From assembly GCF_004944975.1 (NCBI RefSeq), contig NZ_SPQG01000001.1, forward strand, positions 83,482-147,481: a stretch of DNA of 64,000 nucleotides, in the 5' to 3' direction. Shown here piece after piece: positions 44,822 to 56,370 of this stretch. Positions within the stretch are counted from its first letter, which is position 1, and the number at the start of each line of letters is the position of its first letter. Under the pieces are notes generated by a model that saw only the letters and a program-made list of their open reading frames with translations, was not told the origin of the DNA and did no database searches. The position numbers were made by a program, and so were the translations under genes. The stretch is from Halorhabdus amylolytica. Its GTDB lineage: Archaea > Halobacteriota > Halobacteria > Halobacteriales > Haloarculaceae.

Positions 44822-45790
44822 TCACGCCCAGTAGGCCTCCCCGGGTGTGGTTTCGAGGACGGCGCGTTCCAGTACGTCGATGGCCTTCTCCAGGCCCTCG
44901 CGACCGCTCGTCAGCGAGTCCTCGTGTTCGATCGAGAGGGCGCCGTCGTATCCGATCATCCGGAGCGTGCTGACAACGTCCTTCCAGTGGGCTTCGTCGT
45001 GACCATACCCGATCGAACGGAAGAGCCACGATCGCTCGGCCTCCGCTGTGTAGGGCGTGGTATCCAGGTATCCCTTCAACCGCGCGTTGGCCTCGTACAG
45101 TCGCGTGTCTTTGGCGTGAACGTGGTGGATCGCATCCCGCTCGCCCAGGAACCGGATGGCCTCGATGACGTCGATCCCCTGCCAGTAGAGGTGTGAGGGA
45201 TCGAAGTTCGCCCCGACGTACTCGTTGGTCGCCTCACGCAACCGGATCAGGCTCGTCGGCTCGTAGACGAGCATATTGGGATGCATCTCGATCCCGATAG
45301 TTACGTCGTGGGCCTTCGCGTGTGCCGCGAGATCACGCCACTGCGGAATTGCGACAGACTCCCACTGGTACTCCAGGGCGTCGGCGTGCTCGGGCGGCCA
45401 GGGCGCCGTGATCCAGTTCGGCACCGACCCGTCCGGGCTCCCCGCCGGCAGTCCCGAGAACGTGGTGACGGTGTCGACCCCGAGTTGATCGGCCAGCCGG
45501 ATCGCTTCCCGGAGTTCGGTCACTGCCCCCTCGGCCCGCTGTTCATCCGGATGCAAGGGGTTGTTGTGCGTCGCGAGCGCGCTGATGTACAGATCGCGTT
45601 CGGCCAGCCCCTCGAGCAGCTGTCGTTGAGCGTCCTCGTCGTCGAGGAAAGTCTCGCGCGGGAGGTGATCGTCGCCACCGAACCCCCCACAGCCGAACTC
45701 GACCGCGTCCACACCGATATCGGCGAGGCGGTCAAGTGCAGTCTCGCGGGACTCATCCCCGAAAACGACTGTCAGTACGCCGATGTCCAT
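44822..45790 (-). CDS. TIM-barrel sugar isomerase/epimerase (AP endonuclease family 2)
   Basis: 322 aa from ATG 45790. It has the xylose-isomerase-like TIM barrel with predicted metal ligands: Glu in GIEMHPNMLVYEPTS (about 176), Asp in ANFDPSHLYW (about 206), His in HVHAKDT (about 232) and Glu in LSIEHEDSL. This group interconverts ketoses or inositol derivatives, typically followed by Gfo/Idh enzymes. Substrate unknown. Two palindromes lie upstream. Confidence 0.9.
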   Translation of the reverse strand: MDIGVLTVVFGDESRETALDRLADIGVDAVEFGCGGFGGDDHLPRETFLDDEDAQRQLLEGLAERDLYISALATHNNPLHPDEQRAEGAVTELREAIRLADQLGVDTVTTFSGLPAGSPDGSVPNWITAPWPPEHADALEYQWESVAIPQWRDLAAHAKAHDVTIGIEMHPNMLVYEPTSLIRLREATNEYVGANFDPSHLYWQGIDVIEAIRFLGERDAIHHVHAKDTRLYEANARLKGYLDTTPYTAEAERSWLFRSIGYGHDEAHWKDVVSTLRMIGYDGALSIEHEDSLTSGREGLEKAIDVLERAVLETTPGEAYWA

Positions 45791-45811
45791 GATCGATCGC
45801 ACGGATCCGGC

Positions 45812-45901
45812 CGGGATAATTGTTGGCGTATCCCGAGTCCAAACGCGCCGACATCCTCGAGGAACTGGTCGTCCGGCCGGGATGCTCGTTGGCGTGCCCG
45901 G
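45812..45901 (-). promoter_or_regulatory. Paired palindromic operators of the sugar oxidoreductase operon
   Basis: Two related elements lie in the 240-nt divergent gap. 45812-45835 is CGGGATA-10 nt-TATCCCG (perfect 7-bp arms). 45877-45901 is CCGGG-15 nt-CCCGG. They share GTCCGGCCGGGAT and GTTGGCG at the same offsets and their repeats are 66 bp apart. They start 22 nt before the isomerase ATG, consistent with operators for its operon. The regulator is not identified. Confidence 0.6.
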
Positions 45902-46030
45902 TTCGGCGGCCCGAGTGCGGCGTTCCCGGATAGGACGAACACATGCGGGACGAGCTGATGGCATGGTTTCATACGCCGAACGGGCGTAGGATGAACGACG
46001 TACTATGTCGAGACACCCACTGGAGGGACG

Positions 46031-48724
<2,694 letters not shown>

Positions 48725-49100
48725 TGGCTCGGATCTCGGATCACACTCGCGACACACGATACCTGGTCTCTGACCTGTTCACGACCCAAGACTCACTTCG
48801 TTCGCCCTCGCTTCGCTCGGCTGCGCGGGTTGCGACTGCCAGGGTGCAAATCCACAGCGATACGCGGTGCTGTCGGTCACGGATTTGTTCGCGACAGCAA
48901 GCGGGCGCTGAGGGCGCTCGTTCGATCGACGAACGGATCCCCTTTCAGGCGTGAGACGGGCGAAATCGAGAGATCTAAAACCAAGATATGTCAGAGAATT
49001 GTCCGTTCTGTTGTCACGCTGTGAGAGAGGGCGCGTATCTCGCACTGACAACCTCAGTTAGCTACATTGAGAACGCCGAAAAGACGGCGAGGCGTGTGCC
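48725..49100. repeat. Gene-free stretch with decayed tRNA-Arg-like repeat copy
   Basis: No gene is convincing here. 48799-48860 (CTCGCTTCGCTCGGCTGCG..., then GCGACTGCCAGGGTGCAAATCC) matches 56646-56700, and 48881-48914 (TTGTTCGCGACAGCAA plus GGGCGCTGAGGG) matches 56588-56616, i.e. the tRNA-Arg 3' end plus flank. It is the left-hand relative of the array before tRNA-Arg. The remaining bases up to the next gene show no other structure I recognise. Confidence 0.65.
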
Positions 49101-49331
49101 TTACTCGCCTGCAAGTCCCGTCATTGGTGACGCCCCGGCGACGATCGCACCCGTCGAGATGATCGCGGCTGATAGCGTCACGAAGTCCCCGCTTGGCGAG
49201 AAGCCTGCCAAGTTCGCCCCGACATCCACGATGAACACCGTGACGAAGAAGCTCAGTATCGCGAACACTAACAGTACCAGCGCCGCGATGAGACTCGCGA
49301 TCAATCCACCGAACGAATCGAGTATTGCCAT
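49101..49331 (-). CDS. Small two-helix membrane protein
   Basis: 76 aa from ATG 49329-49331 (a double ATG at 49332-49334 is possible; GGAGG lies 7 nt before the first). It is mostly hydrophobic with helices LIASLIAALVLLVFAILSFFVTV and FVTLSAAIISTGAIVAG. Unknown function. Divergent from the AtoE-type transporter, whose promoter lies in the 106-nt gap. Confidence 0.7.
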   Translation of the reverse strand: MAILDSFGGLIASLIAALVLLVFAILSFFVTVFIVDVGANLAGFSPSGDFVTLSAAIISTGAIVAGASPMTGLAGE

Positions 49332-49437
49332 CATCTTTCCTCCACAATTCACAGCAGAGTACAGATAAATAAATCATTTTGTTACTCTCGCCGGAATGTT
49401 TTTCATTTCTACGTTTGTTATTTGATGGCATATCCTT

Positions 49438-50853
49438 ATGTCCATCATCGATCCGATACGGCGAACTGGTGAATGGTTCTCCGAGTGGTCATTACGATAC
49501 ATTCCGGACCCATACACTATCGCGATCGTCCTCACGTTTTTGACATTCATGGGGGCGATCGCCGCCGGCACGGGGCCCCAGGCGACCATGGAAGGGTGGA
49601 CCGACGGCGTCTGGACGCTGTTGCCGTTCATGGCGACGCTATCGGTCATGTTGATGGCCGGGGACGCCATCGCGAAATCGCCGGCACTGACCCGCGTGCT
49701 CGAGCGGATCGCCGCGATTCCCTCCTCGCGGTTCACCGCAGTCTGGTTCACCTCGTTCGTTGCGATGGCGACGGCACTGGTCTCGTGGGCAATCGGCCTC
49801 ATCGTCGGCGCGATCATGGCCAAACGGGTCGCCTACGAGATGCGCGAGAAAGGGATCGCGGTTCACTACCCCCTCCTTGCGGCCGCGGGCTACACCAGCC
49901 TGATGATCTTCCACTCGGGACTCTCTTCGTCGGCGGCGCTGATGATGACCGACATCTCGTTGATTCCGGCGTCCTGGCCCGCAGAGTTTCGACAGGTCAT
50001 CCCGCTCGCCGAGACGATCAGCAGCCCTGTCAACCTCTTGACTGCGGGGCTCCTCCTCGCGATCATCCCGCTCGTGATGGCCGCGATGCACCCGAAGGAT
50101 GAGATCCGGGAACTGCCACGGGAGATCCGCACCGAGATCACCGAGACGCTCGATTCAGAATTGCCGAGCGATCCACAACCGGAAGACAGCGCCATGCCTG
50201 CCCCGTCGAAGCCGACGGTCGCCGACCGCCTCAACAATTCGGCAATACTCGGGCTCGCCATCGCGGTCTTCCCACTTTACTTCTTGATCGACGCCTGGAT
50301 TCTCATGCCTGGCGGGATAGCCAACCTCACCCTGAATAGCATCAACGCACTGTTCGTCTTGGGTGCGGTCGTCCTCTGGAAGCGCCCGATCAACATCGTC
50401 AACCAGATGAAAGACAGCGTAAAGAATATCTCGGGAATTATCTTCATGTTCCCGTTCTACGCCGGGATCGCCGGCCTGCTGACAAATACGGGGCTGGCCC
50501 GGGAGTTCACCAACTTCTTCGCGTCGGTCGCAACGCCGGAGACCTGGCCGGCGATCGGCGTGCTCGTCTCGGCGCTGGTCAATGTCTTCATCCCCTCTGG
50601 TGGCGGCCAGTGGGTTGCACAGGGGCCGATCCTGATCGAGACCAGCCAGTCCTTCGGGCTTGATCCCTCGGCGGCGGTCATCATGGAAATCCTCGGCGAC
50701 CCCCTCTCGAACATGATCCAGCCGTTCTGGGCGATCCCATTGTTGGCGATCGCTGATCTCCGGGCGCGGGACATCATCGGCTACACCGCCGTCGCGATGG
50801 TCGTCGGCCTCGTGATCGTCTGTACGACCGTGACGATCTTTCTGGGGTTGTAA
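49438..50853 (+). CDS. atoE: Short-chain fatty-acid transporter (AtoE family)
   Basis: 471 aa, about ten to twelve helices. It has the AtoE hallmarks: YIPDPYTIAIVLTFLTF at the N-terminus, GLIVGAIMAKRVAYEM, and FIPSGGGQWVAQGPILIE near 384-401. It moves short-chain acids such as acetoacetate, butyrate or 3-hydroxybutyrate. A cytoplasmic acidic loop separates the halves (about 220-262). The patatin-like gene starts 3 nt after the stop, so the two are one operon. Confidence 0.9.
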   Translation: MSIIDPIRRTGEWFSEWSLRYIPDPYTIAIVLTFLTFMGAIAAGTGPQATMEGWTDGVWTLLPFMATLSVMLMAGDAIAKSPALTRVLERIAAIPSSRFTAVWFTSFVAMATALVSWAIGLIVGAIMAKRVAYEMREKGIAVHYPLLAAAGYTSLMIFHSGLSSSAALMMTDISLIPASWPAEFRQVIPLAETISSPVNLLTAGLLLAIIPLVMAAMHPKDEIRELPREIRTEITETLDSELPSDPQPEDSAMPAPSKPTVADRLNNSAILGLAIAVFPLYFLIDAWILMPGGIANLTLNSINALFVLGAVVLWKRPINIVNQMKDSVKNISGIIFMFPFYAGIAGLLTNTGLAREFTNFFASVATPETWPAIGVLVSALVNVFIPSGGGQWVAQGPILIETSQSFGLDPSAAVIMEILGDPLSNMIQPFWAIPLLAIADLRARDIIGYTAVAMVVGLVIVCTTVTIFLGL

Positions 50854-50856
50854 CCG

Positions 50857-51834
50857 ATGTCCGAGAACCCACCCGAACGAGATCAGAAACAGGTCGCGAT
50901 CGCTTGCCAGGGCGGCGGGAGCCATACGGCTTTCACCGCGGGCGTCCTCGACGAACTGCTTGGAGCCGATCTCGATATCGATATCGTCGGCTTCAGTGGT
51001 ACCTCGGGCGGGGCGATCTGTGCCGCCCTCGCGTGGTACGGCCGGGAACATCCCGAGCACAATCCCGGCGACCTCCTGCTCGATTTCTGGGCCGCGATGG
51101 CCGCAAAGCAGCCGACCCAATACGCCACGAATGCCTGGGTACAAGGAATTTTACAGCTCCAGCGGCTCGGGTATCCGGTTCCGGAGGTCAGTCCCGATCA
51201 ACTCCCGAAGACGGTGCGTGAACAGGACGACCTCCGTCGAATCCTTGAACGGCTCGTAGATTTCGATACAGTCCCGGACCTCGTTGAGGGGGACGCGCCC
51301 GTGTTATTGATTAGTGCGATCGACGTCCTCAGCGGCGATTTCCGACTGTTCCGGGAGGACAAACTCAGCCCGGAGACGATTCTGGCCTCGACGGCCGAGC
51401 CGAGTCTGTTTCAGGCCGTCGAGGTCGGCGGCAACTACTATTGGGACGGGCTGTTCGCCAAGAATCCGCCGATACAAGCGTTCAGCACGACTGAAGGCGT
51501 CTGTGACCCGGACGAAGTGTGGGTCATCAAAATCAACCCACAGCATCGCGACCGGGTTCCCAAACGCCTCGACGGGATCAACGACCGACGCAACGAACTC
51601 TCCGGCAATCTCTCATTAAACACCGAAGCCGGGTTCGTCGAGCAGGTCAACGAGTGGATCGAAAAGGGATACCTCCCGGATCGCTACACGACGACAGACA
51701 TCCGTCGGATCCGACTCACGAAGAACCTCGACTGGCACACCAAGCTCGATCGCGATCCGCAATTCATCGAGACGTTGATCGAGGACGGGCGGAAAAATGC
51801 GCGAACGTTCCTGTCCGGTCTCGAAACACGCTGA
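50857..51834 (+). CDS. Patatin-like phospholipase/PHA-depolymerase-type hydrolase
   Basis: 325 aa. The oxyanion loop is ACQGGGSHTAF (16-26) and the nucleophile Ser is about 50 in GFSGTSGGA (GxSxG). The catalytic Asp is in YYWDGLFAKNPP (about 197). This Ser-Asp dyad is the patatin signature. A patatin-like protein, PhaZh1, is a PHA depolymerase in Haloferax mediterranei, next to a 3-hydroxybutyrate dehydrogenase gene; here the atoE gene upstream and an SDR of that type in the same segment support the same use. Lipid hydrolysis is an alternative. Confidence 0.88.
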   Translation: MSENPPERDQKQVAIACQGGGSHTAFTAGVLDELLGADLDIDIVGFSGTSGGAICAALAWYGREHPEHNPGDLLLDFWAAMAAKQPTQYATNAWVQGILQLQRLGYPVPEVSPDQLPKTVREQDDLRRILERLVDFDTVPDLVEGDAPVLLISAIDVLSGDFRLFREDKLSPETILASTAEPSLFQAVEVGGNYYWDGLFAKNPPIQAFSTTEGVCDPDEVWVIKINPQHRDRVPKRLDGINDRRNELSGNLSLNTEAGFVEQVNEWIEKGYLPDRYTTTDIRRIRLTKNLDWHTKLDRDPQFIETLIEDGRKNARTFLSGLETR

Positions 51835-51878
51835 CTACCGCAGCCAAATCTAATACGTCCTCCTCCTGATAGTCGTGT

Positions 51879-52397
51879 ATGAGTGTCGTTTCGACGCTTG
51901 TCCCGTCGGTCGTCGCTATCGCCATTCTGTTGGGAGTCAGCGCGTTCTTTTCGAGCAGTGAGTCGGCGCTGTTCTCGTTGTCCGAGGAATGGGTTCAAGC
52001 CACTAAAGCCGACGAGTCAGCAGAGAGCCGCACATTGCGGGAGTTGCGCGGGAACCCACACCGGCTACTCGTCACGCTCCTGGTCGGGAACAACCTCGTC
52101 AACATTGCGATCACGAGCATCGTCACGTTGCTCGTCGCGACCTACGTCCCGCCAGGGATTGCGGTCGTCCTTGCGACGCTGGCCGCGACCGTGCTGATCC
52201 TGGTCTTCGGTGAGATCGTCCCAAAATCCTATGGACTTGGGCATGCTGAGTCCTGGAGTTTGCGTGTTTCACGCCCGATTTCGTACGTCGAGTGGACACT
52301 CGGACCGCTCGTCACGCTGTTCGATGCTGGCACGCGATCACTGACACGGTTGCTTGGCGGCGACCAGAAGATCGAGGACACGTACATGGGCGACTGA
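51879..52397 (+). CDS. Stand-alone DUF21 (CNNM/HlyC-type) membrane domain
   Basis: 172 aa. Covers only the CNNM transmembrane module: LLGVSAFFSSSESALFSLSEE (the SSSESALFSL motif), LLVGNNLVNIAITSIVTLLV and LVFGEIVPKSYGLGHAESWSL. The usual CBS pair and CorC/HlyC C-terminal domain are absent; the stop is 5 nt from the convergent MFS gene's end. It may be a truncated or natural short version. CNNM proteins transport Mg or Na ions. Function here uncertain. Confidence 0.75.
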   Translation: MSVVSTLVPSVVAIAILLGVSAFFSSSESALFSLSEEWVQATKADESAESRTLRELRGNPHRLLVTLLVGNNLVNIAITSIVTLLVATYVPPGIAVVLATLAATVLILVFGEIVPKSYGLGHAESWSLRVSRPISYVEWTLGPLVTLFDAGTRSLTRLLGGDQKIEDTYMGD

Positions 52398-52401
52398 TCC
52401 G

Positions 52402-53694
52402 TCACTTTGCAGTGTCGTGAGACAGCGAGCGGAGCGAAAGCACGAGTACCGCACCGGCGAGGACAAGCCCGCCGGCGACCGTAAATGCCGCAAGGTACCC
52501 GAACGTCGCTATCCATCCACCGAGTAGCCCACCGATACTGCCGGCCACCGCCCCGAGAGCGGCGTGGATTCCCAAAATCTCACCGCGGATCTGTGGCGGC
52601 GCGAGTCGCGTGACGATCGTCGCCCCCAAGACAGCCATGAACCCCCAGGTCCCGCCGATGACAGCCATGCCGATCCCGACGAGCCCGATTCCGAACAGGA
52701 ACGAACCAATCCCGGTCGCGAGGACGATCGCCGGCAAGAAGACCGCCCGGGCCGTGAGTGCCCCAGCCTGGAGGCGCCGGATGTCGTACCGTGAGGCCAA
52801 CCGCCCGGCCGGTTCGTACAGCACCGCGGAGCCGAGACTTGCCACCAGGTACAGCGCGAAGATCTCGGCCGACCCGAAAGCAGACTCGGAAAGTAACAAG
52901 GGAAGTGGCGCCCAAAACGCGGCCGACCCGGTCAGAAAGAGTGCTGTAGCGACCAGGTACATCACCAACGCCGGATCGACGCTGCCGCGCAGACGATCAA
53001 GACGGAACGTTCGCGTTGACCAGTAGAGTCGGTTCGGCGAGAAGGCGGTCGTCGCCCCCCTGATTCCGCGTCGTGACGCGGTAGCGATTCGAGCGATCCG
53101 TCTGATCTGGGGTCGTCTCGTGACATGTCTGTCGGGGGTTGGCAACGTCCGGAGCGTACCGGCCGCACTGACGGCCGCGGTAACGGAAAACAGCCAGAAC
53201 AGGGCTCGTAACGCCGTACCGGTAGAGAGGAATTGGCCGGTGACGATCGGCCAGACGGTTCCAAGGACAAGCCCACCGGCCCATCCGTACCCCTGGAACG
53301 CGTTCAGCCGACCGATCCGCTCGGTCCAGACCGACTCCGGCGTCGCGTCGACGACGATCATCGTCACGACGGGGGCGACCGAGGCGACGACCAGCCACAG
53401 CGCCGCGTTCGCCACGATGATCGTCGTGATGTCCGAAGAAAATGGAATTGCAACGAGGCTGATGGCGACGATCGCCAGCGTGAGGCCGACGAGCGGCCGA
53501 CGGTTGTCGACCCGGTCGGCGAGTCGCCCAAACAGAATCGACCCCGGAGCCCCGACGATTGCGGCCGTCGAGGCCAGCAAACCGAGTTGGACCGGCGATG
53601 CGCCGAGCTGGACGATGTACAGCGGCACGAGAAGCGATGCACCCCCGAAAGCCACGGACCCGAGCGCCCAGGGATACAGCCAGCGATCAGTCAT
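52402..53694 (-). CDS. MFS transporter
   Basis: 430 aa from ATG 53694, 12 helices. Motif A-like GRLADRVDNRRPLVGLT lies between TM2 and TM3. A cytosolic basic loop (about 205-245: RRPQIRRIARIATASRRGIR) separates halves. Multidrug-type MFS by overall layout; substrate not deducible. Convergent with the DUF21 gene. Confidence 0.85.
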   Translation of the reverse strand: MTDRWLYPWALGSVAFGGASLLVPLYIVQLGASPVQLGLLASTAAIVGAPGSILFGRLADRVDNRRPLVGLTLAIVAISLVAIPFSSDITTIIVANAALWLVVASVAPVVTMIVVDATPESVWTERIGRLNAFQGYGWAGGLVLGTVWPIVTGQFLSTGTALRALFWLFSVTAAVSAAGTLRTLPTPDRHVTRRPQIRRIARIATASRRGIRGATTAFSPNRLYWSTRTFRLDRLRGSVDPALVMYLVATALFLTGSAAFWAPLPLLLSESAFGSAEIFALYLVASLGSAVLYEPAGRLASRYDIRRLQAGALTARAVFLPAIVLATGIGSFLFGIGLVGIGMAVIGGTWGFMAVLGATIVTRLAPPQIRGEILGIHAALGAVAGSIGGLLGGWIATFGYLAAFTVAGGLVLAGAVLVLSLRSLSHDTAK

Positions 53695-53910
53695 CTGGTG
53701 ATGGGTTCGCGTTCGACGGTCACGGGTATAGTTCCGGGGGATCGACCCACATCCGGAATCTGTGCTATCGATCAAACGCTATCGTCGGCCGGACAGAATA
53801 GTCCTGCTTCCGAGAGCCGTATCTCGCCGATGTGAGCATTGCCAATGCGTTCTGAACAGTCGCGTTTCGCGTAACGAACGAGGGTCTACAAACGGCCCAC
53901 CCAGCGGTAA

Positions 53911-54276
53911 TTACGATTCCGTCGTGGCGTCAGTCGTTTCTACAGTGGTCCCGATTGGCTCCGTATCTTTTCTCCGTGAGTTAACGGCCTTTAGCGCAGC
54001 GAGGCCAGCGTGTTTTACTGCACCACCGGCATGTTTCACTGCTGTGACTGTCTCTTGTTTGGCGTCTTCGACGTCCGCTGCTGCCTCTTCGACGTCCCCT
54101 TTCGCTTCATCAATACCCTCTTTCGCTTCGTTGATGCCCTCTTTTGCATCCGTCACTTGCTCGGGCTCTTCGTCTTCTAACGAACCGTCTGACTTCTGGC
54201 TCCGAAGTTTTCGAAGTGTGAGCACGCCGATGGCACCGGCGGTTAGGACTACCAATCCCGTTTTTACTTTCCCCAT
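53911..54276 (-). CDS. Membrane-anchored LEA-like repeat protein
   Basis: 121 aa. The N-terminal hydrophobic segment VKTGLVVLTAGAIGVLTLRK (about 4-23) anchors it. Residues about 46-85 are a degenerate 7-11-residue repeat of charged helical character (DAKEGINEAKEGIDEAKGD, EEAAADVEDAKQETV). The codons use A/T third bases more than neighbours do (GATTCCGTCGTGGCGTCAG, TTTTCTCCGTGAG), a sign of different origin. Function unknown; LEA-like repeats suggest desiccation or membrane protection. Confidence 0.65.
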   Translation of the reverse strand: MGKVKTGLVVLTAGAIGVLTLRKLRSQKSDGSLEDEEPEQVTDAKEGINEAKEGIDEAKGDVEEAAADVEDAKQETVTAVKHAGGAVKHAGLAALKAVNSRRKDTEPIGTTVETTDATTES

Positions 54277-54384
54277 ACGCCACGTAGGATCTGTTAGTAT
54301 TTATAATATCTCCTCCTAACAACTACACACTGATATATTCGGATACTGTTGGCTGTTCGATACGAGTCCAGTATCTACAACGAC

Positions 54385-55260
54385 TCAGTACGTCAGACTC
54401 ATCCCACCCTCGTGGGTCATGTCGCCACCGTTGAGGTGTTTGCTGTGTTCCGAACAACCCATCACGAAGAGATTCGCGACCTCATAGGGCTCCATCATCT
54501 CCTTGACGCGGGTCCGTTCGAGCATGACGTTCTCGACGACCTCGTCGACTGTCATCCCGCGACGATCGGCGGTGTCGGGGAGTTGCTTCGCGACGAGGGC
54601 GGTCTTGACGTAGGCTGTACTGACAGAGAACGCCCGGACTCTCCCTTCACCTTCGGCGGCGATCGACTGAGTCAGGCCCCGGAGGCCGAACTTGATGGTA
54701 TTGTACGCTACTTTATCTCGCGTGACGATGTGGCCGTGCACCGAACACATGTTCCCGACGACACCGCGGCCGTCGTCGTTCGCCCGGAGGTGCGGAAGAC
54801 AGTGTTTCGTCAGCACGAGCGGTGCGCGTTGCATCACGTCGTGCATCAGGTCGTACTTCTCGATCGGGAACGACTCGATGGGTGCGACAGTCTGGATCCC
54901 CGCGTTATTGATCAGATACCGGAGCGTTCCTCCTTCCGTCGCTCGCTCGACGATCCGTTCGAGCGCGTCGTCGTCAGTCAGGTCCCCGGCGACGGTGAGT
55001 ACCTCTCCTGGAAGGTCCATCTCGGTAGCCTCCGAGTGCGTCTCTTCGAGTCCATCCTCGTCTCGATCGGTTGCGACGACCGTCAGACCGTTAGCCGCGA
55101 ACGCGTGAGCGGTCGCGCGTCCGATCCCTGCACCCCCACCCGTGACGATCGCTACGTTCTCGGCGGTGTAGTTCCGGTCGTCGATCTCCAGGAAGTCCTC
55201 GCGAGTCGGCTCGCTGGGCCCGTACTTCGCCATCGCCTCCTCGACAGTCATGTCGGCCAT
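54385..55260 (-). CDS. SDR dehydrogenase, 3-hydroxybutyrate-dehydrogenase-like
   Basis: 291 aa with an N-terminal ~34-residue extension. NAD-binding TGGGAGIGRATA (40-51), NNAGIQTVAPIESFP (118-132), catalytic Ser 173 in MCSVHGHIV, Tyr 186 and Lys 190 in YNTIK. TAYVKTALVAKQL and SKHLNGGDMTHEGG are similar to 3-hydroxybutyrate dehydrogenase. It would oxidise 3-hydroxybutyrate to acetoacetate. It lies in the same segment as the patatin-like and AtoE genes. Substrate is inferred; a different 3-hydroxy acid or polyol is possible. Confidence 0.82.
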   Translation of the reverse strand: MADMTVEEAMAKYGPSEPTREDFLEIDDRNYTAENVAIVTGGGAGIGRATAHAFAANGLTVVATDRDEDGLEETHSEATEMDLPGEVLTVAGDLTDDDALERIVERATEGGTLRYLINNAGIQTVAPIESFPIEKYDLMHDVMQRAPLVLTKHCLPHLRANDDGRGVVGNMCSVHGHIVTRDKVAYNTIKFGLRGLTQSIAAEGEGRVRAFSVSTAYVKTALVAKQLPDTADRRGMTVDEVVENVMLERTRVKEMMEPYEVANLFVMGCSEHSKHLNGGDMTHEGGMSLTY

Positions 55261-55332
55261 GCGCTCGGGGACGAGCGCCAGGCGGAAATAGTTCGGCCCG
55301 CCCCATCTACGGCCCCCGGACCGTGACGGTTG

Positions 55333-56370
55333 TCATCCGAACCCTTCAGCTTCGATCCGGCTGGCCGGTACCCCGAGTGACTCGACCACCCGAACGAGTC
55401 CGTACACCATCGCGTTGATCCCGCACGCGTACACCTCCATGGTGGCTGGGTCGAGCCGTGCGTCGATGCCCGAGCGCGGTTGCTTCTGAAGCCAGCCTTC
55501 CCAGGGTGTGTTGAGTCCGGCGGTCACGACCGACGGATCGACGTGTTTGAGCAGGCTGTGCTGGACGAACTCCGTCTCCCCATCCCATTCGGAGAGGACA
55601 GATTCCAGCACGAGACACGGGACGAAATGAAAATTCTCGTGCGTTCGATCGAGTTCACGGAATTCCGTTCGGTACGGGAGATCGTCGTCCCAGTCGGCCC
55701 CGAGGAACAGCCAGATGTCACGCTTCTTACCCCTGTATACGTCGCGACCAGTTTCGAACACGTAGTCGATCATGCTCTTGAGTGGCGCGACACCTGTTCC
55801 AGTCGCGACAAACACCTTGTCTCGTGGAGAGTGGTCTCCAAGGACGAGTTCGCCGTACGGACCGCGGATCGTAACTGTCTCCCCGGGAGAGAGGTCGTCA
55901 CAAATTCGCGGCGATAGCCGGCCGCCCGGCACGCGCCGGACACAGATCTCAAGATCGTCCTGCGTCGGTGACCCCGACAATGAGTACGCCCGCGGGATGG
56001 CGCTGTATTGAAAGCCGACGTACTGTCCCGCGACGAAATCTACGTCCTCGTCGGTTTCAAACCGGACACGAGTGAGCATCGGCTTCGGCCGATGATAGCG
56101 TTTTGATAACGTCGTCACGTTTCGAGCCACGTCTGCATACCCGTCGGCGGCGAGCTCTGACGCCAGATCGTCCCATGTTTGAGGATCGTTGAATGGGTCA
56201 TATGTGCTTTCGAGCCCCGCTGGTTTGAGCTGGCGAGTGACCGCGCTCTCCACTTCCGAACGGCGATCGACGTCCATTGCGTCGACATCCGTGATCCTGG
56301 CTGATTCGGTTACCAGCGGAAGGTCGGCGATCGAATCATGTTGGGAAGCATGTTCGCGAACATGTACCAT
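55333..56370 (-). CDS. Ferredoxin-NADP+ reductase-family flavoprotein
   Basis: 345 aa. Residues about 80-345 are an FNR core: FAD-binding RAYSLSG (about 126-132), PGGRLSPRI and GPYGELVLGD, then NAD(P) binding with ATGTGVAPLKSMIDYV (about 188-203) and CGINAMVYGL near the end. An N-terminal ~75-residue region (ESAVTRQLKPAGLESTYDPF) is poorly related and may be a partner domain or an over-extended start (ATG 56278-56280 is an alternative). It may reduce a monooxygenase or ferredoxin. Close downstream of the tRNA-repeat array. Confidence 0.82.
   Translation of the reverse strand: MVHVREHASQHDSIADLPLVTESARITDVDAMDVDRRSEVESAVTRQLKPAGLESTYDPFNDPQTWDDLASELAADGYADVARNVTTLSKRYHRPKPMLTRVRFETDEDVDFVAGQYVGFQYSAIPRAYSLSGSPTQDDLEICVRRVPGGRLSPRICDDLSPGETVTIRGPYGELVLGDHSPRDKVFVATGTGVAPLKSMIDYVFETGRDVYRGKKRDIWLFLGADWDDDLPYRTEFRELDRTHENFHFVPCLVLESVLSEWDGETEFVQHSLLKHVDPSVVTAGLNTPWEGWLQKQPRSGIDARLDPATMEVYACGINAMVYGLVRVVESLGVPASRIEAEGFG

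Noticed and set aside
43141..44973. 610-codon plus-strand ORF over repeats and the oxidoreductase gene
   Set aside because: Begins in a tandem repeat and runs antisense through DUF5779-like and Gfo/Idh genes; low-complexity SISGGDG start is repeat-derived.
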